Assembly (NCBI GenBank): GCA_024641895.1
Contig: JAHECE010000173.1
Span: 1 to 5,643, forward strand
DNA: 5,643 nt
Reading direction: 5' to 3'
DNA from: Actinomycetales bacterium
GTDB taxonomy: Bacteria > Actinomycetota > Actinomycetes > Actinomycetales > JAHECE01
Shown one piece after another: positions 1-4,554 of the stretch. Position 1 is the stretch's first letter; each line of letters opens with the position of its first letter. Both the position numbers and the translations under genes were made by a program. The notes below the pieces were generated by a model, which saw nothing but the letters and a program-made list of their open reading frames with translations, made no database searches and was not told where the DNA came from.

Positions 1-545
1 TGGACGCTGCCCAGCGACGCACCACTCGTCGCGGCGATCTCCCGATAGGGAGCCTCGGCCAATCCTGGTTCGCACAACAGCGCGAAGACGACCATCAACC
101 CAGCCGGGCGCGACCACCGAGCCGGTAGCCCTGAGTCGTCGACCTGCGGCGCTTCGCGCCGCCCCCGAACGTCCAGAAACAAACCCGGCTGCCGAAGGTA
201 GGCGTTTCCCGCGCCGTCGACGAAGTGCACGTCATTCGTGCGCCACACCTCCGCGACCGCAGCAGCCACCCTGGGCACGACCATCAACGGCCGGGCGCCA
301 TGGCGAGGCGGGAACGCCATGGCGGACTCCGCAGTGACCCGGTTGCGGACCTTCACGTCGTAGAGGAAGCGAGCCGCACCGAGAGCAACCTCGAGGTCTG
401 CACCCTCGTCCACTCCGGGCGCGCCGCGCTCGAGCACTCTCACGCTCAAGCCAGCAGCTTCGAGGCGCGAGAGCACGCGAGCGACGAGGGACGATGTCGC
501 GCTCACGCCGGCGCCGGCGCCGGCGCCGGCCAACTCTGGCACCAT
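1..545 (-). CDS. AbiEi-family antitoxin (type IV toxin-antitoxin), N-terminal part, cut by the left edge
   Basis: Open leftward frame with no stop before the edge: 181 complete codons. ATG at 545-543 is preceded by AGGAGGGG at the right spacing, so the start is well supported. Residues 6-13 are four Ala-Gly pairs. Residues 87-92 (LMVVPR) lead into FVDGAGNAYLRQPGLF (108-123), which I recognise from memory as the core of the AbiEi_2-type antitoxin family. GLMVVFALLCEP (149-160) and APYREIAATSGASLGSV (165-181) look like the start of the following winged-helix region. Family members usually exceed 300 residues, so the C-terminal part is missing. Known AbiEi proteins repress their own promoter and counter the nucleotidyltransferase toxin AbiEii, usually encoded just downstream, which here would be off the left edge. 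The toxin is inferred, not seen. The family is fairly sure; whether it acts as a true antitoxin or as a lone regulator is open. Confidence 0.82.
   Translation of the reverse strand, partial: MVPELAGAGAGAGVSATSSLVARVLSRLEAAGLSVRVLERGAPGVDEGADLEVALGAARFLYDVKVRNRVTAESAMAFPPRHGARPLMVVPRVAAAVAEVWRTNDVHFVDGAGNAYLRQPGLFLDVRGRREAPQVDDSGLPARWSRPAGLMVVFALLCEPGLAEAPYREIAATSGASLGSV
507..530. repeat. Four tandem GCCGGC hexamers inside the AbiEi gene
   Basis: GCCGGC is repeated four times without interruption and encodes Ala-Gly pairs at residues 6-13 of the antitoxin. The unit is palindromic and six bases long, so gain or loss of a copy would keep the frame and change only the length of a flexible N-terminal linker. 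Confidence 0.85.
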
Positions 546-556
546 GACCCCCCTCC

Positions 557-609
557 TGTTCAGGGAACCGATACGTTCAATGTGCCTGAACATGGCTCGA
601 TACTGAACA
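557..609. promoter_or_regulatory. Nested dyad operator upstream of the AbiEi gene
   Basis: Four related heptamers surround a single symmetry centre at base 583: TGTTCAG (557-563), CGTTCAA (574-580), CTGAACA (586-592) and CTGAACA (603-609). The outer pair is a perfect 7-bp inverted repeat. The inner pair is a perfect 5-bp inverted repeat (GTTCA/TGAAC). Within each arm the half-sites start exactly 17 bp apart. The array lies 12 bp upstream of the antitoxin ATG and reaches its SD region. AbiEi proteins are known to bind inverted repeats in their own promoters, so this is probably the autoregulatory site. I could not place a convincing -35/-10 pair for this gene, though the array is more A+T-rich than its surroundings. 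Confidence 0.6.
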
Positions 610-764
610 CGCGACGGAATCAGTCCCGAGGTGGGTGTGCACCGCGTAGCCAGGGCGGAAGTGACTGCATCGCAGTGGCCGTCACCGAGCGCGGCTTCGG
701 CCGCCAAACAGCCTCCGAGGACCGAGGCTCGCGGCATCCGCGTCAAGGAAGCGGGTGTCGCTCA

Positions 765-832
765 CTGACCATGCACTGACCACGCCCCACCGCAGGCGGC
801 CCTGACCACGCGTAAAGCCGGGCGACCTGACC
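765..832. repeat. Four direct CTGACC repeats beside the tRNA 3' end
   Basis: CTGACC occurs at 765-770, 776-781, 802-807 and 827-832, all in one orientation (GGTCAG on the tRNA's own strand). The first two sit in the longer repeat CACTGACC (763-770 and 774-781), exactly 11 bp apart. The second and third share CTGACCACG. The later gaps are 26 and 25 bp. The role is unknown. Iterated protein-binding sites, such as integrase arm sites next to a tRNA att site, are one possibility. Confidence 0.45.
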
Positions 833-846
833 TGCGTCTTTACCGG

Positions 847-919
847 TGCCCCCGGCGCGATTCGAACGCGCGACACCCGCTTTAGGAGAGCGGTGCTCTA
901 TCCCCTGAGCTACGAGGGC
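847..919 (-). tRNA. tRNA-Arg(CCU), reading AGG
   Basis: The 73-base cloverleaf is complete. The acceptor stem is GCCCTCG/CGGGGGC with one U-G pair and discriminator A. The D stem is GCTC/GAGC. The anticodon arm is CCGCT-CTCCTAA-AGCGG, which places CCU in the anticodon position. The variable loop is five bases (GTGTC), and the T arm is GCGCG-TTCGAAT-CGCGC. The bases after the discriminator are CCG, so the 3' CCA is not encoded and must be added enzymatically. tRNA-Arg genes with this anticodon are a well-known class of integration target for phages and islands, and the AbiEi gene lies on the 3' side of this one. Confidence 0.97.
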
Positions 920-953
920 GGGGGATCCGACCCGCAGGCCGAGACCGGGACTG

Positions 954-983
954 AGCGTACCGGGCGCGCGAGCCCCGACCGAA
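954..983 (-). promoter_or_regulatory. Candidate promoter of tRNA-Arg
   Basis: On the minus strand TTCGGT (983-978) is followed after 18 bases by TACGCT (959-954), which fits a TANNNT -10. Transcription would begin near 947 and give a leader of about 28 bases before the mature tRNA 5' end at 919. The -35 is a weak match. Confidence 0.45.
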
Positions 984-1047
984 GCCGCGCCACGAGCCCG
1001 GACCCGGTCCCGGCGGAGCCCGGGCGCAGACCGCGCCGGACCTCGCG

Positions 1048-1081
1048 TAGGCTCGCCGAGACTCGAAGTTCTCCGGGAGGA
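1048..1081 (+). promoter_or_regulatory. -10 box and SD of the SRPBCC gene
   Basis: TAGGCT (1048-1053) fits an actinobacterial -10, and the SD GGGAGGA (1075-1081) lies five bases before the ATG at 1087. I see no recognisable -35 upstream, as is common in such promoters. The implied 5' leader is about 27 bases. Confidence 0.5.
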
Positions 1082-1086
1082 CCCTC

Positions 1087-1548
1087 ATGCAGCGCATCGT
1101 CGATCTCAGCGCAGAGGACGCCTTCGAGCTCGTCGCGAACTTCAAGACGCACGAGCGGTGGATCCCCCTGACGACCATCTCGACCTCGCCCGGCCCTCTC
1201 GCCGAAGGCGACGAGGTCGTGGCGCGCTCGGCCAGGATCCTCGACGACCGGATGCGCGTCGTTGCGCTCGACCGGCCGGAAGGCCTGCTCCCCGGGGTGC
1301 TCCGGGTCGAGAAGCTCGGGCCGTTGCTTCTCGGCGAAGCCACCATCACCGTCGTGCCGTCCGGTCCCGACCACGCGGTCGTGCGGTGGGAAGAGGACGT
1401 CTGGCTTGCTGGGCCGCTGCCGAAGCAGCTCACTCGCCCGCTGCTGGCCCCCGCACTCAACGCGATGCTCGAGGTGGCCCTGCGCGCGGTCCAGCGGGAC
1501 GCAGCCTCACTCGCCGCCGTGCGCGATCGCCGGCGCGCCGAGCGGTAG
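1087..1548 (+). CDS. SRPBCC-family (START-like/polyketide cyclase-like) protein
   Basis: 153 residues, a usual length for a single SRPBCC domain. The start at 1087 follows the SD GGGAGGA at five bases. The pattern fits the helix-grip fold: a short first strand, then helices at about residues 9-25 with HERWIPLT (22-29), a run of beta strands including DEVVARSARIL (42-52), RMRVVALDRP (55-64), GEATITVVP (83-91) and HAVVRWEEDVWL (96-107), then a long C-terminal helix from about 112 to 148 ending in Arg-rich RDRRRAER. Proteins of this fold bind hydrophobic ligands in a cavity. No catalytic residues can be assigned and the ligand is unknown. It has no signal peptide or membrane segment and is probably cytosolic. 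It stands alone, divergent from the tRNA and convergent with the mutarotase gene. Confidence 0.85.
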   Translation: MQRIVDLSAEDAFELVANFKTHERWIPLTTISTSPGPLAEGDEVVARSARILDDRMRVVALDRPEGLLPGVLRVEKLGPLLLGEATITVVPSGPDHAVVRWEEDVWLAGPLPKQLTRPLLAPALNAMLEVALRAVQRDAASLAAVRDRRRAER

Positions 1549-1560
1549 GTCCGCGGCGGT

Positions 1561-1581
1561 CTCGAAGCTCGAAGCTCGACG
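1561..1581. repeat. Three tandem 7-mers, CTCGAAG CTCGAAG CTCGACG
   Basis: Two exact copies and one single-mismatch copy lie just after the SRPBCC stop and six bases before the nested hairpin. No function is evident. It may be a minor slippage product. Confidence 0.6.
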
Positions 1582-1586
1582 CTGGT

Positions 1587-1634
1587 CCGGCGACGGGCGC
1601 TGTGGCCTCGGGCCCCAGAGCAGGTCGTCGCCGG
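1587..1634. terminator. Nested hairpin between convergent genes, likely bidirectional terminator
   Basis: The outer stem CCGGCGACG (1587-1595) pairs perfectly with CGTCGCCGG (1626-1634). Inside it CTGTGGCC (1600-1607) pairs with GGCCCCAG (1611-1618) with one mismatch around a three-base TCG loop. There is no T tract on either side, so it would act as a GC-only structure. It lies 39 bases after the SRPBCC stop and 96 after the mutarotase stop, in the 181-bp convergent gap, and can serve both genes. Confidence 0.6.
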
Positions 1635-1729
1635 TACGAGAACCCGCGGCGCTGCCCGCCTCTGCCGCTCGCCGGCCGTCCGATCGCCGACCACCCTCGC
1701 CCGGTCGAGCCTCGCCGTCGTCCGGACCA

Positions 1730-2659
1730 CTACCCGGCGGGAGAGACCTCGATGATCGCCGTCATCGCGTGCGACTCCCCCGGGCCAAGGGTCACAGCGT
1801 CGCCGCGGACGTTCGCCGTCTCGACGCAGACCATGGAGGTCCAGTCGTCGAGGTCGGCCATGCCGCCCGCCTTCCCTGCCCACGGGTTCCAGACGACGGT
1901 GCTGCCGGAGCCGGACTTGCGAACCGAGATCCGCCGCTTCATGGCCGGGTCGTCGACCACCACGGCCGCGTCGGTCCCGACGTAGATGCGGTCGGTCTCC
2001 GCCTCGAACCGGATGACGGCCTCGTCCTGGCGCACCGGTTCGGGTCCGCCCAGCCGGTCGACGTACTCAGCTCCCGCCAGGCCCTCGACGGCGATCTCGC
2101 GAACGTCGCCGACCGAGAGATACGTGTGCAGCGCCTCTTCGTAGGTCACCGGCTCGTCGCCCGTGTTTCGGACCTCGAGCGTCATGCGCAGCGACGACCC
2201 GGCCATGATGCGGAACGTCGCTGCGAGCCTTCGCTCGGGCGGGTGGGCGCCGTCGTGGTCGCCGGCCTCCGTCTCAACCCCACCCGTGCCGTCGCTCTCC
2301 AGCGCCAGGTCGATCTCGATCCAGGAGGGTCGTTCGACCACGGAGACCACCAACCACTCGCGCAGCCGGGCGAAGCCATGCGCGGGCCGGAGGCCGTCGG
2401 CCGGCCCGCCACCGAACCACGGGAAGCAGATCGGCACACCACCGCGGATCGCGGCGTCCGGAGCGAACCTGCTCGTCCCGCTCAGCCAGAGCACGCCGCG
2501 GTGCCCCGGAGGCGCCCATCGCGTGATGTGCGCGCCGTGGAGGAACACGTCGAGCTTGCCGAACCTCTCGTCGCGCACCTTCAGCATCGGGAGGCCCCCC
2601 GGACCGGTCACGAGTCGCACCGACGCGGGCAGGCCGACAGCTTCCGAGGACTCGCTCAT
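1730..2659 (-). CDS. yeaD: D-hexose-6-phosphate mutarotase (glucose-6-phosphate 1-epimerase, YeaD family)
   Basis: 309 residues, the normal length for this branch of the aldose 1-epimerase superfamily. It would interconvert the alpha and beta anomers of glucose 6-phosphate and similar hexose 6-phosphates (EC 5.1.3.15) in the cytosol. The order of signatures fits: LHGAHITRWAP (40-50), IRGGVPICFPWFG (71-83), PAHGFARLREW (92-102) with H94, EEALHTYLSVGDV (174-186) with H178, WNPWAGK (257-263) and MVCVETANV (276-284) with E280. By analogy with characterised family members H178 is the acid and E280 the base. R72 and H94 are likely phosphate or sugar contacts. The ATG at 2659 has no good SD but is preceded by a -10 box at leaderless distance. 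Residues 122-142 (rich in Gly, Asp, Glu) form an insertion-like loop. The gene diverges from the dimethylargininase gene. No sugar operon surrounds it, so the exact substrate is inferred from the family. Confidence 0.93.
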   Translation of the reverse strand: MSESSEAVGLPASVRLVTGPGGLPMLKVRDERFGKLDVFLHGAHITRWAPPGHRGVLWLSGTSRFAPDAAIRGGVPICFPWFGGGPADGLRPAHGFARLREWLVVSVVERPSWIEIDLALESDGTGGVETEAGDHDGAHPPERRLAATFRIMAGSSLRMTLEVRNTGDEPVTYEEALHTYLSVGDVREIAVEGLAGAEYVDRLGGPEPVRQDEAVIRFEAETDRIYVGTDAAVVVDDPAMKRRISVRKSGSGSTVVWNPWAGKAGGMADLDDWTSMVCVETANVRGDAVTLGPGESHAMTAIIEVSPAG

Positions 2660-2665
2660 GCGGGC

Positions 2666-2671
2666 ACCCTA
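2666..2671 (-). promoter_or_regulatory. -10 box for a leaderless mutarotase mRNA
   Basis: TAGGGT on the minus strand ends six bases before the mutarotase ATG, so transcription would start at or next to the start codon. No SD-like sequence sits at normal spacing, which agrees with leaderless translation, a common mode in actinobacteria. No -35 is visible. Confidence 0.5.
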
Positions 2672-2692
2672 CGGCGCGGTACCCCCCGGGCC

Positions 2693-2726
2693 TAGTCTCG
2701 GAGACTGCGACTGCGACGGAGGAGGA
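2693..2726 (+). promoter_or_regulatory. Dimethylargininase promoter with a 13-bp palindrome, and SD
   Basis: TAGTCT (2693-2698) fits a -10. The perfect palindrome AGTCTC-G-GAGACT (2694-2706) overlaps the -10 and the expected start point, a usual place for a repressor site. It is followed by two tandem GACTGC units (2703-2714) and a strong SD, GGAGGAGGA (2718-2726), just before the ATG at 2730. The binding protein is unknown. The site also lies 34 bases from the divergent mutarotase start, so it could affect both genes. Confidence 0.5.
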
Positions 2727-2729
2727 CCG

Positions 2730-3704
2730 ATGCGCGAAGCACGGAGACGGCGGTACCTGATGTGCCGACCGACCTACTTCACCGTGGCGTACGAGATCAA
2801 CCCGTGGATGCACAAGGACGTGCCCACGGACACGGCCCGCGCCGTCGCGCAGTGGGAGGTCCTGCGGGAGACCTACCTGGCCCTTGGTCACACGGTCGAG
2901 CTCGTGGACCCGCTGCCCGGCCTGCCCGACATGGTCTACACGGCCAACGGCGCAACCGTCGTTGACGGCATCGCGTACACGGCGAAGTTCCGCTACCCAG
3001 AACGCGCCGCCGAGTCGCCCGCCATCGAGGCCTGGCTGACCCGCGACGGCTTCACCGTCGCCCACGCCACCCAGATCAACGAGGGCGAGGGGGACATCCT
3101 CTTCACCGAGCGCGCCATCCTCGCCGGCACCGGATTTCGCAGCGACCACGCCTCCCACCTGGAGATCCAGGAGACCTTCGGACGGCCCGTGGTCTCGCTG
3201 CGGCTCGTGGACCCGCGGTTCTACCACCTGGACACCGCCCTGGCCATCCTCACTGACGACCACCTGATCGCCTACTACCCCGGTGCCTTCTCGGCGGGCA
3301 GCCAGAAGGTGCTCGCCCGCCTGTTCCCCGACGCCGTGATCGCGAGCGAGGCCGACGCGATGCCGCTCGGGATCAACTGCGTCAGCGACGGCAAGCACGT
3401 CATCCACTCCCCGGCCGCCGTCGGACTCGCGGAGCAGCTGCGCGAGCGCGGCTTCGAGCCCATCGCCGTCGACACGTCCGAGCTCCTCAAGGGCGGTGGC
3501 GGTGCGAAGTGCTGCACCCTCGAGCTGCGCACGGCGCCGCTGTCACCCGGCGAACACCTCTCCACCTGGGGCTCGGGGGCCGGGCGGCTCCGGGGGCACG
3601 CCATCCACGACGACGAGGCCGACGGTCCGGGTGACGGGCACCCCCACGGCGGCCGTCCCGCGATGCCGGGCGAGCACCCCGGGCACGCGGGAGTCACGGC
3701 GTAG
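2730..3704 (+). CDS. ddaH: Dimethylargininase (dimethylarginine dimethylaminohydrolase, DDAH)
   Basis: 324 residues from the ATG behind GGAGGAGGA. The frame stays open far upstream, but that stretch is antisense to the mutarotase and is rejected. The family (pentein fold, relative of arginine deiminase and amidinotransferases) hydrolyses N-methylated arginines to citrulline and methylamines. Visible signatures are RRYLMCRPTYFTVAYEINPW (7-26), LPDMVYTAN (65-73) with D67, NEGEGD (117-122), DPRFYHLDTAL (161-171) with H166, YYPGAFS (182-188), LGINCVSDGKHV (213-224) and LLKGGGGAKCCTLELR (252-267). By alignment with GG-x-C motifs of the superfamily C261 is the likely nucleophile, with H166 as acid-base. 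In homologues I know the protein ends soon after CCTLELR. Here a 57-residue tail rich in Gly, His, Pro and Asp follows, still with high third-position G+C. Substrate preference cannot be read from sequence. No ornithine aminotransferase or arginine gene is adjacent. Confidence 0.88.
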   Translation: MREARRRRYLMCRPTYFTVAYEINPWMHKDVPTDTARAVAQWEVLRETYLALGHTVELVDPLPGLPDMVYTANGATVVDGIAYTAKFRYPERAAESPAIEAWLTRDGFTVAHATQINEGEGDILFTERAILAGTGFRSDHASHLEIQETFGRPVVSLRLVDPRFYHLDTALAILTDDHLIAYYPGAFSAGSQKVLARLFPDAVIASEADAMPLGINCVSDGKHVIHSPAAVGLAEQLRERGFEPIAVDTSELLKGGGGAKCCTLELRTAPLSPGEHLSTWGSGAGRLRGHAIHDDEADGPGDGHPHGGRPAMPGEHPGHAGVTA

Positions 3705-3836
3705 GCCCGCGCCGGGACGGTGCAGTGACGTAAGTCCTCGTATATCGCGGCGTGTCGGCGGCGAGGAGTGCTGCTTGCGGCCCGCGGGTTCGCGTTGCCC
3801 CGCGCCGATCGGCCAAGGCGCACGGGGATTCACCGG

Positions 3837-3886
3837 TTGGACCGGCGCGAAGCGTCCTACGTTGGCATCGACACCCGAGAAAGGGG
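3837..3886 (+). promoter_or_regulatory. Promoter and SD of the RpiB-like gene
   Basis: TTGGAC (3837-3842) is followed after 15 bases by TACGTT (3858-3863). AAAGGGG (3880-3886) lies six bases before the ATG. The 15-base spacer is short, so the -35 is less certain than the -10. The 188-bp gap after the dimethylargininase stop has only a weak hairpin (TCCTCG 3735-3740 with CGAGGA 3762-3767) and no strong terminator, so read-through from upstream is possible. Confidence 0.5.
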
Positions 3887-3892
3887 CCATCC

Positions 3893-4366
3893 ATGCGTAT
3901 CGCGATGGCGAGCGACCACGCCGGCCGCGCGCTCAAGGAAGAGATCAAGACCGTCCTCAAGGCCGGCGGCCATGAGGTTCTCGACTTCGGCACCGACACC
4001 GACGACCCCGCCGACCTGCCCGACCACGTCCTGCCGGCGACGCTCGCGGTCGCCCGGGGCGACGCGGACCGCGGGATCTTCGTCGACGGTGTCGGCTACG
4101 GCAGCGCGATGATCGCGAACAAGGTCGCGGGAGTCTTCGCCGCGGTCTGCCAAGACCCGTTCTGCGCCGAGCTCGCGCGCTCGCACTCGGACACCAACGT
4201 CCTGTGCATCGGCGGCAAGATCATCGGCTCAGCGATCGCCCTCGAGATCGTGCGCGTGTGGATGTCGACCGACTGGCTCGGATCGACCGAGGGCGGCGAG
4301 AAGTACGCCCGCCGGGTGCAGAAGGTCAAGGACATCGACGCTCAGCACCTCGTGCCACTGGACTGA
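3893..4366 (+). CDS. rpiB: RpiB/LacA/LacB-family sugar-phosphate isomerase, catalytic Cys replaced by Asp
   Basis: 157 residues, full length for the family. The ATG at 3893 follows AAAGGGG. The frame is open further upstream, but without SD or family similarity. Family features are MRIAMASDHAGRALKEEI (1-18) with D8 and H9, the glycine-rich loop GIFVDGVGYGSAMIANKVAG (61-80), ARSHSDTNVLCIGG (95-108) with H98 and N102, and a C-terminal EGGEKYARRVQKV (133-145). In E. coli RpiB the loop reads roughly ICGTGVGIS with a catalytic Cys. Here that position is D65, and the loop is DGVGYGS. It also lacks the Glu that replaces Cys function in the mycobacterial type. Where RpiB has GGRH, this protein has GGEK, losing an Arg and a His near the phosphate end. 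The fold assignment is firm. Ribose-5-phosphate isomerase activity is doubtful, and a different sugar phosphate or chemistry is plausible. No sugar operon surrounds it. Confidence 0.88.
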   Translation: MRIAMASDHAGRALKEEIKTVLKAGGHEVLDFGTDTDDPADLPDHVLPATLAVARGDADRGIFVDGVGYGSAMIANKVAGVFAAVCQDPFCAELARSHSDTNVLCIGGKIIGSAIALEIVRVWMSTDWLGSTEGGEKYARRVQKVKDIDAQHLVPLD

Positions 4367-4371
4367 GCGGA

Positions 4372-4401
4372 CCGTGCCCGTGCCCACGGGCACGGGCACG
4401 G
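4372..4401 (+). terminator. 14-bp GC hairpin after the RpiB-like gene
   Basis: CCGTGCCCGTGCCC (4372-4385) pairs perfectly with GGGCACGGGCACGG (4388-4401), with only AC between the arms, so the innermost pairs must open to form a loop. A third GGGCAC copy (4400-4405) allows slipped pairing. It begins five bases after the stop. No T tract follows. Position suits termination of the isomerase gene. Confidence 0.7.
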
Positions 4402-4494
4402 GCACGATCGTCCCGGCGAACGCCGCCGCGCTGCCTGACGTAATCGGGCGGGCGCTCGAGTTCACGCCGTGGGTCGCACGCCGGAACGAGGCCT

Positions 4495-4529
4495 GCCCTG
4501 CCTGCGACGCGACCGTTCGCAAGCAGGGC
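4495..4529 (-). terminator. 13-bp hairpin after the universal stress gene
   Basis: GCCCTGCCTGCGA (4495-4507) and TCGCAAGCAGGGC (4517-4529) enclose nine bases. On the plus strand one pair is a C-A mismatch. In minus-strand RNA the same position becomes a G-U pair and the stem is unbroken. It lies 25 bases after the minus-strand stop at 4555, so it suits the stress protein gene. No T tract is seen. Confidence 0.65.
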
Positions 4530-4554
4530 TGCCCGAAGGCGGTCGAGTCGTCCG

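Larger units (their letters stand above)
546..846. other. Spacer of 301 bp between the AbiEi start and tRNA-Arg, without a recognisable gene
   Basis: It holds the operator (557-609) and four copies of CTGACC (765-770, 776-781, 802-807, 827-832). A weak inverted pair GTAAAG/CTTTAC (812-817, 838-843) lies close to the tRNA 3' end. A 45-codon frame from GTG 631 to TGA 768 has no SD and resembles nothing I know. No convincing terminator for the tRNA and no integrase remnant can be recognised. Confidence 0.6.

Noticed and set aside
225..779. Plus-strand frame of 184 codons at the left
   Set aside because: It is antisense to the AbiEi gene and crosses its operator. The product is His/Arg/Gly-rich without a domain, whereas the minus frame has a family motif and an SD.
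682..876. Minus-strand frame of 64 codons
   Set aside because: It starts inside the tRNA and has no SD or recognisable similarity.
882..1883. Minus-strand frame of 333 codons
   Set aside because: It crosses the tRNA, the SRPBCC gene and the nested hairpin. The product is low-complexity Arg/Ser/Gly with no recognisable domain.
1262..2695. Long plus-strand frame (477 codons), and the overlapping frame 1158-1985
   Set aside because: Both run antisense to the mutarotase or out of frame with the SRPBCC gene. The translations are Arg/Pro/Ser-rich without family signatures, and neither has an SD. They are typical high-G+C shadow frames.
2274..3407. Minus-strand frame of 377 codons
   Set aside because: It is antisense to the dimethylargininase and out of frame with the mutarotase. 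Both real genes have clear catalytic motifs.
3543..3890. Minus-strand frame of 115 codons antisense to the dimethylargininase tail
   Set aside because: Part of the translation looks protein-like, but codon-position composition favours the plus frame and no SD or family was recognised. Kept in mind only as an alternative explanation of the tail.
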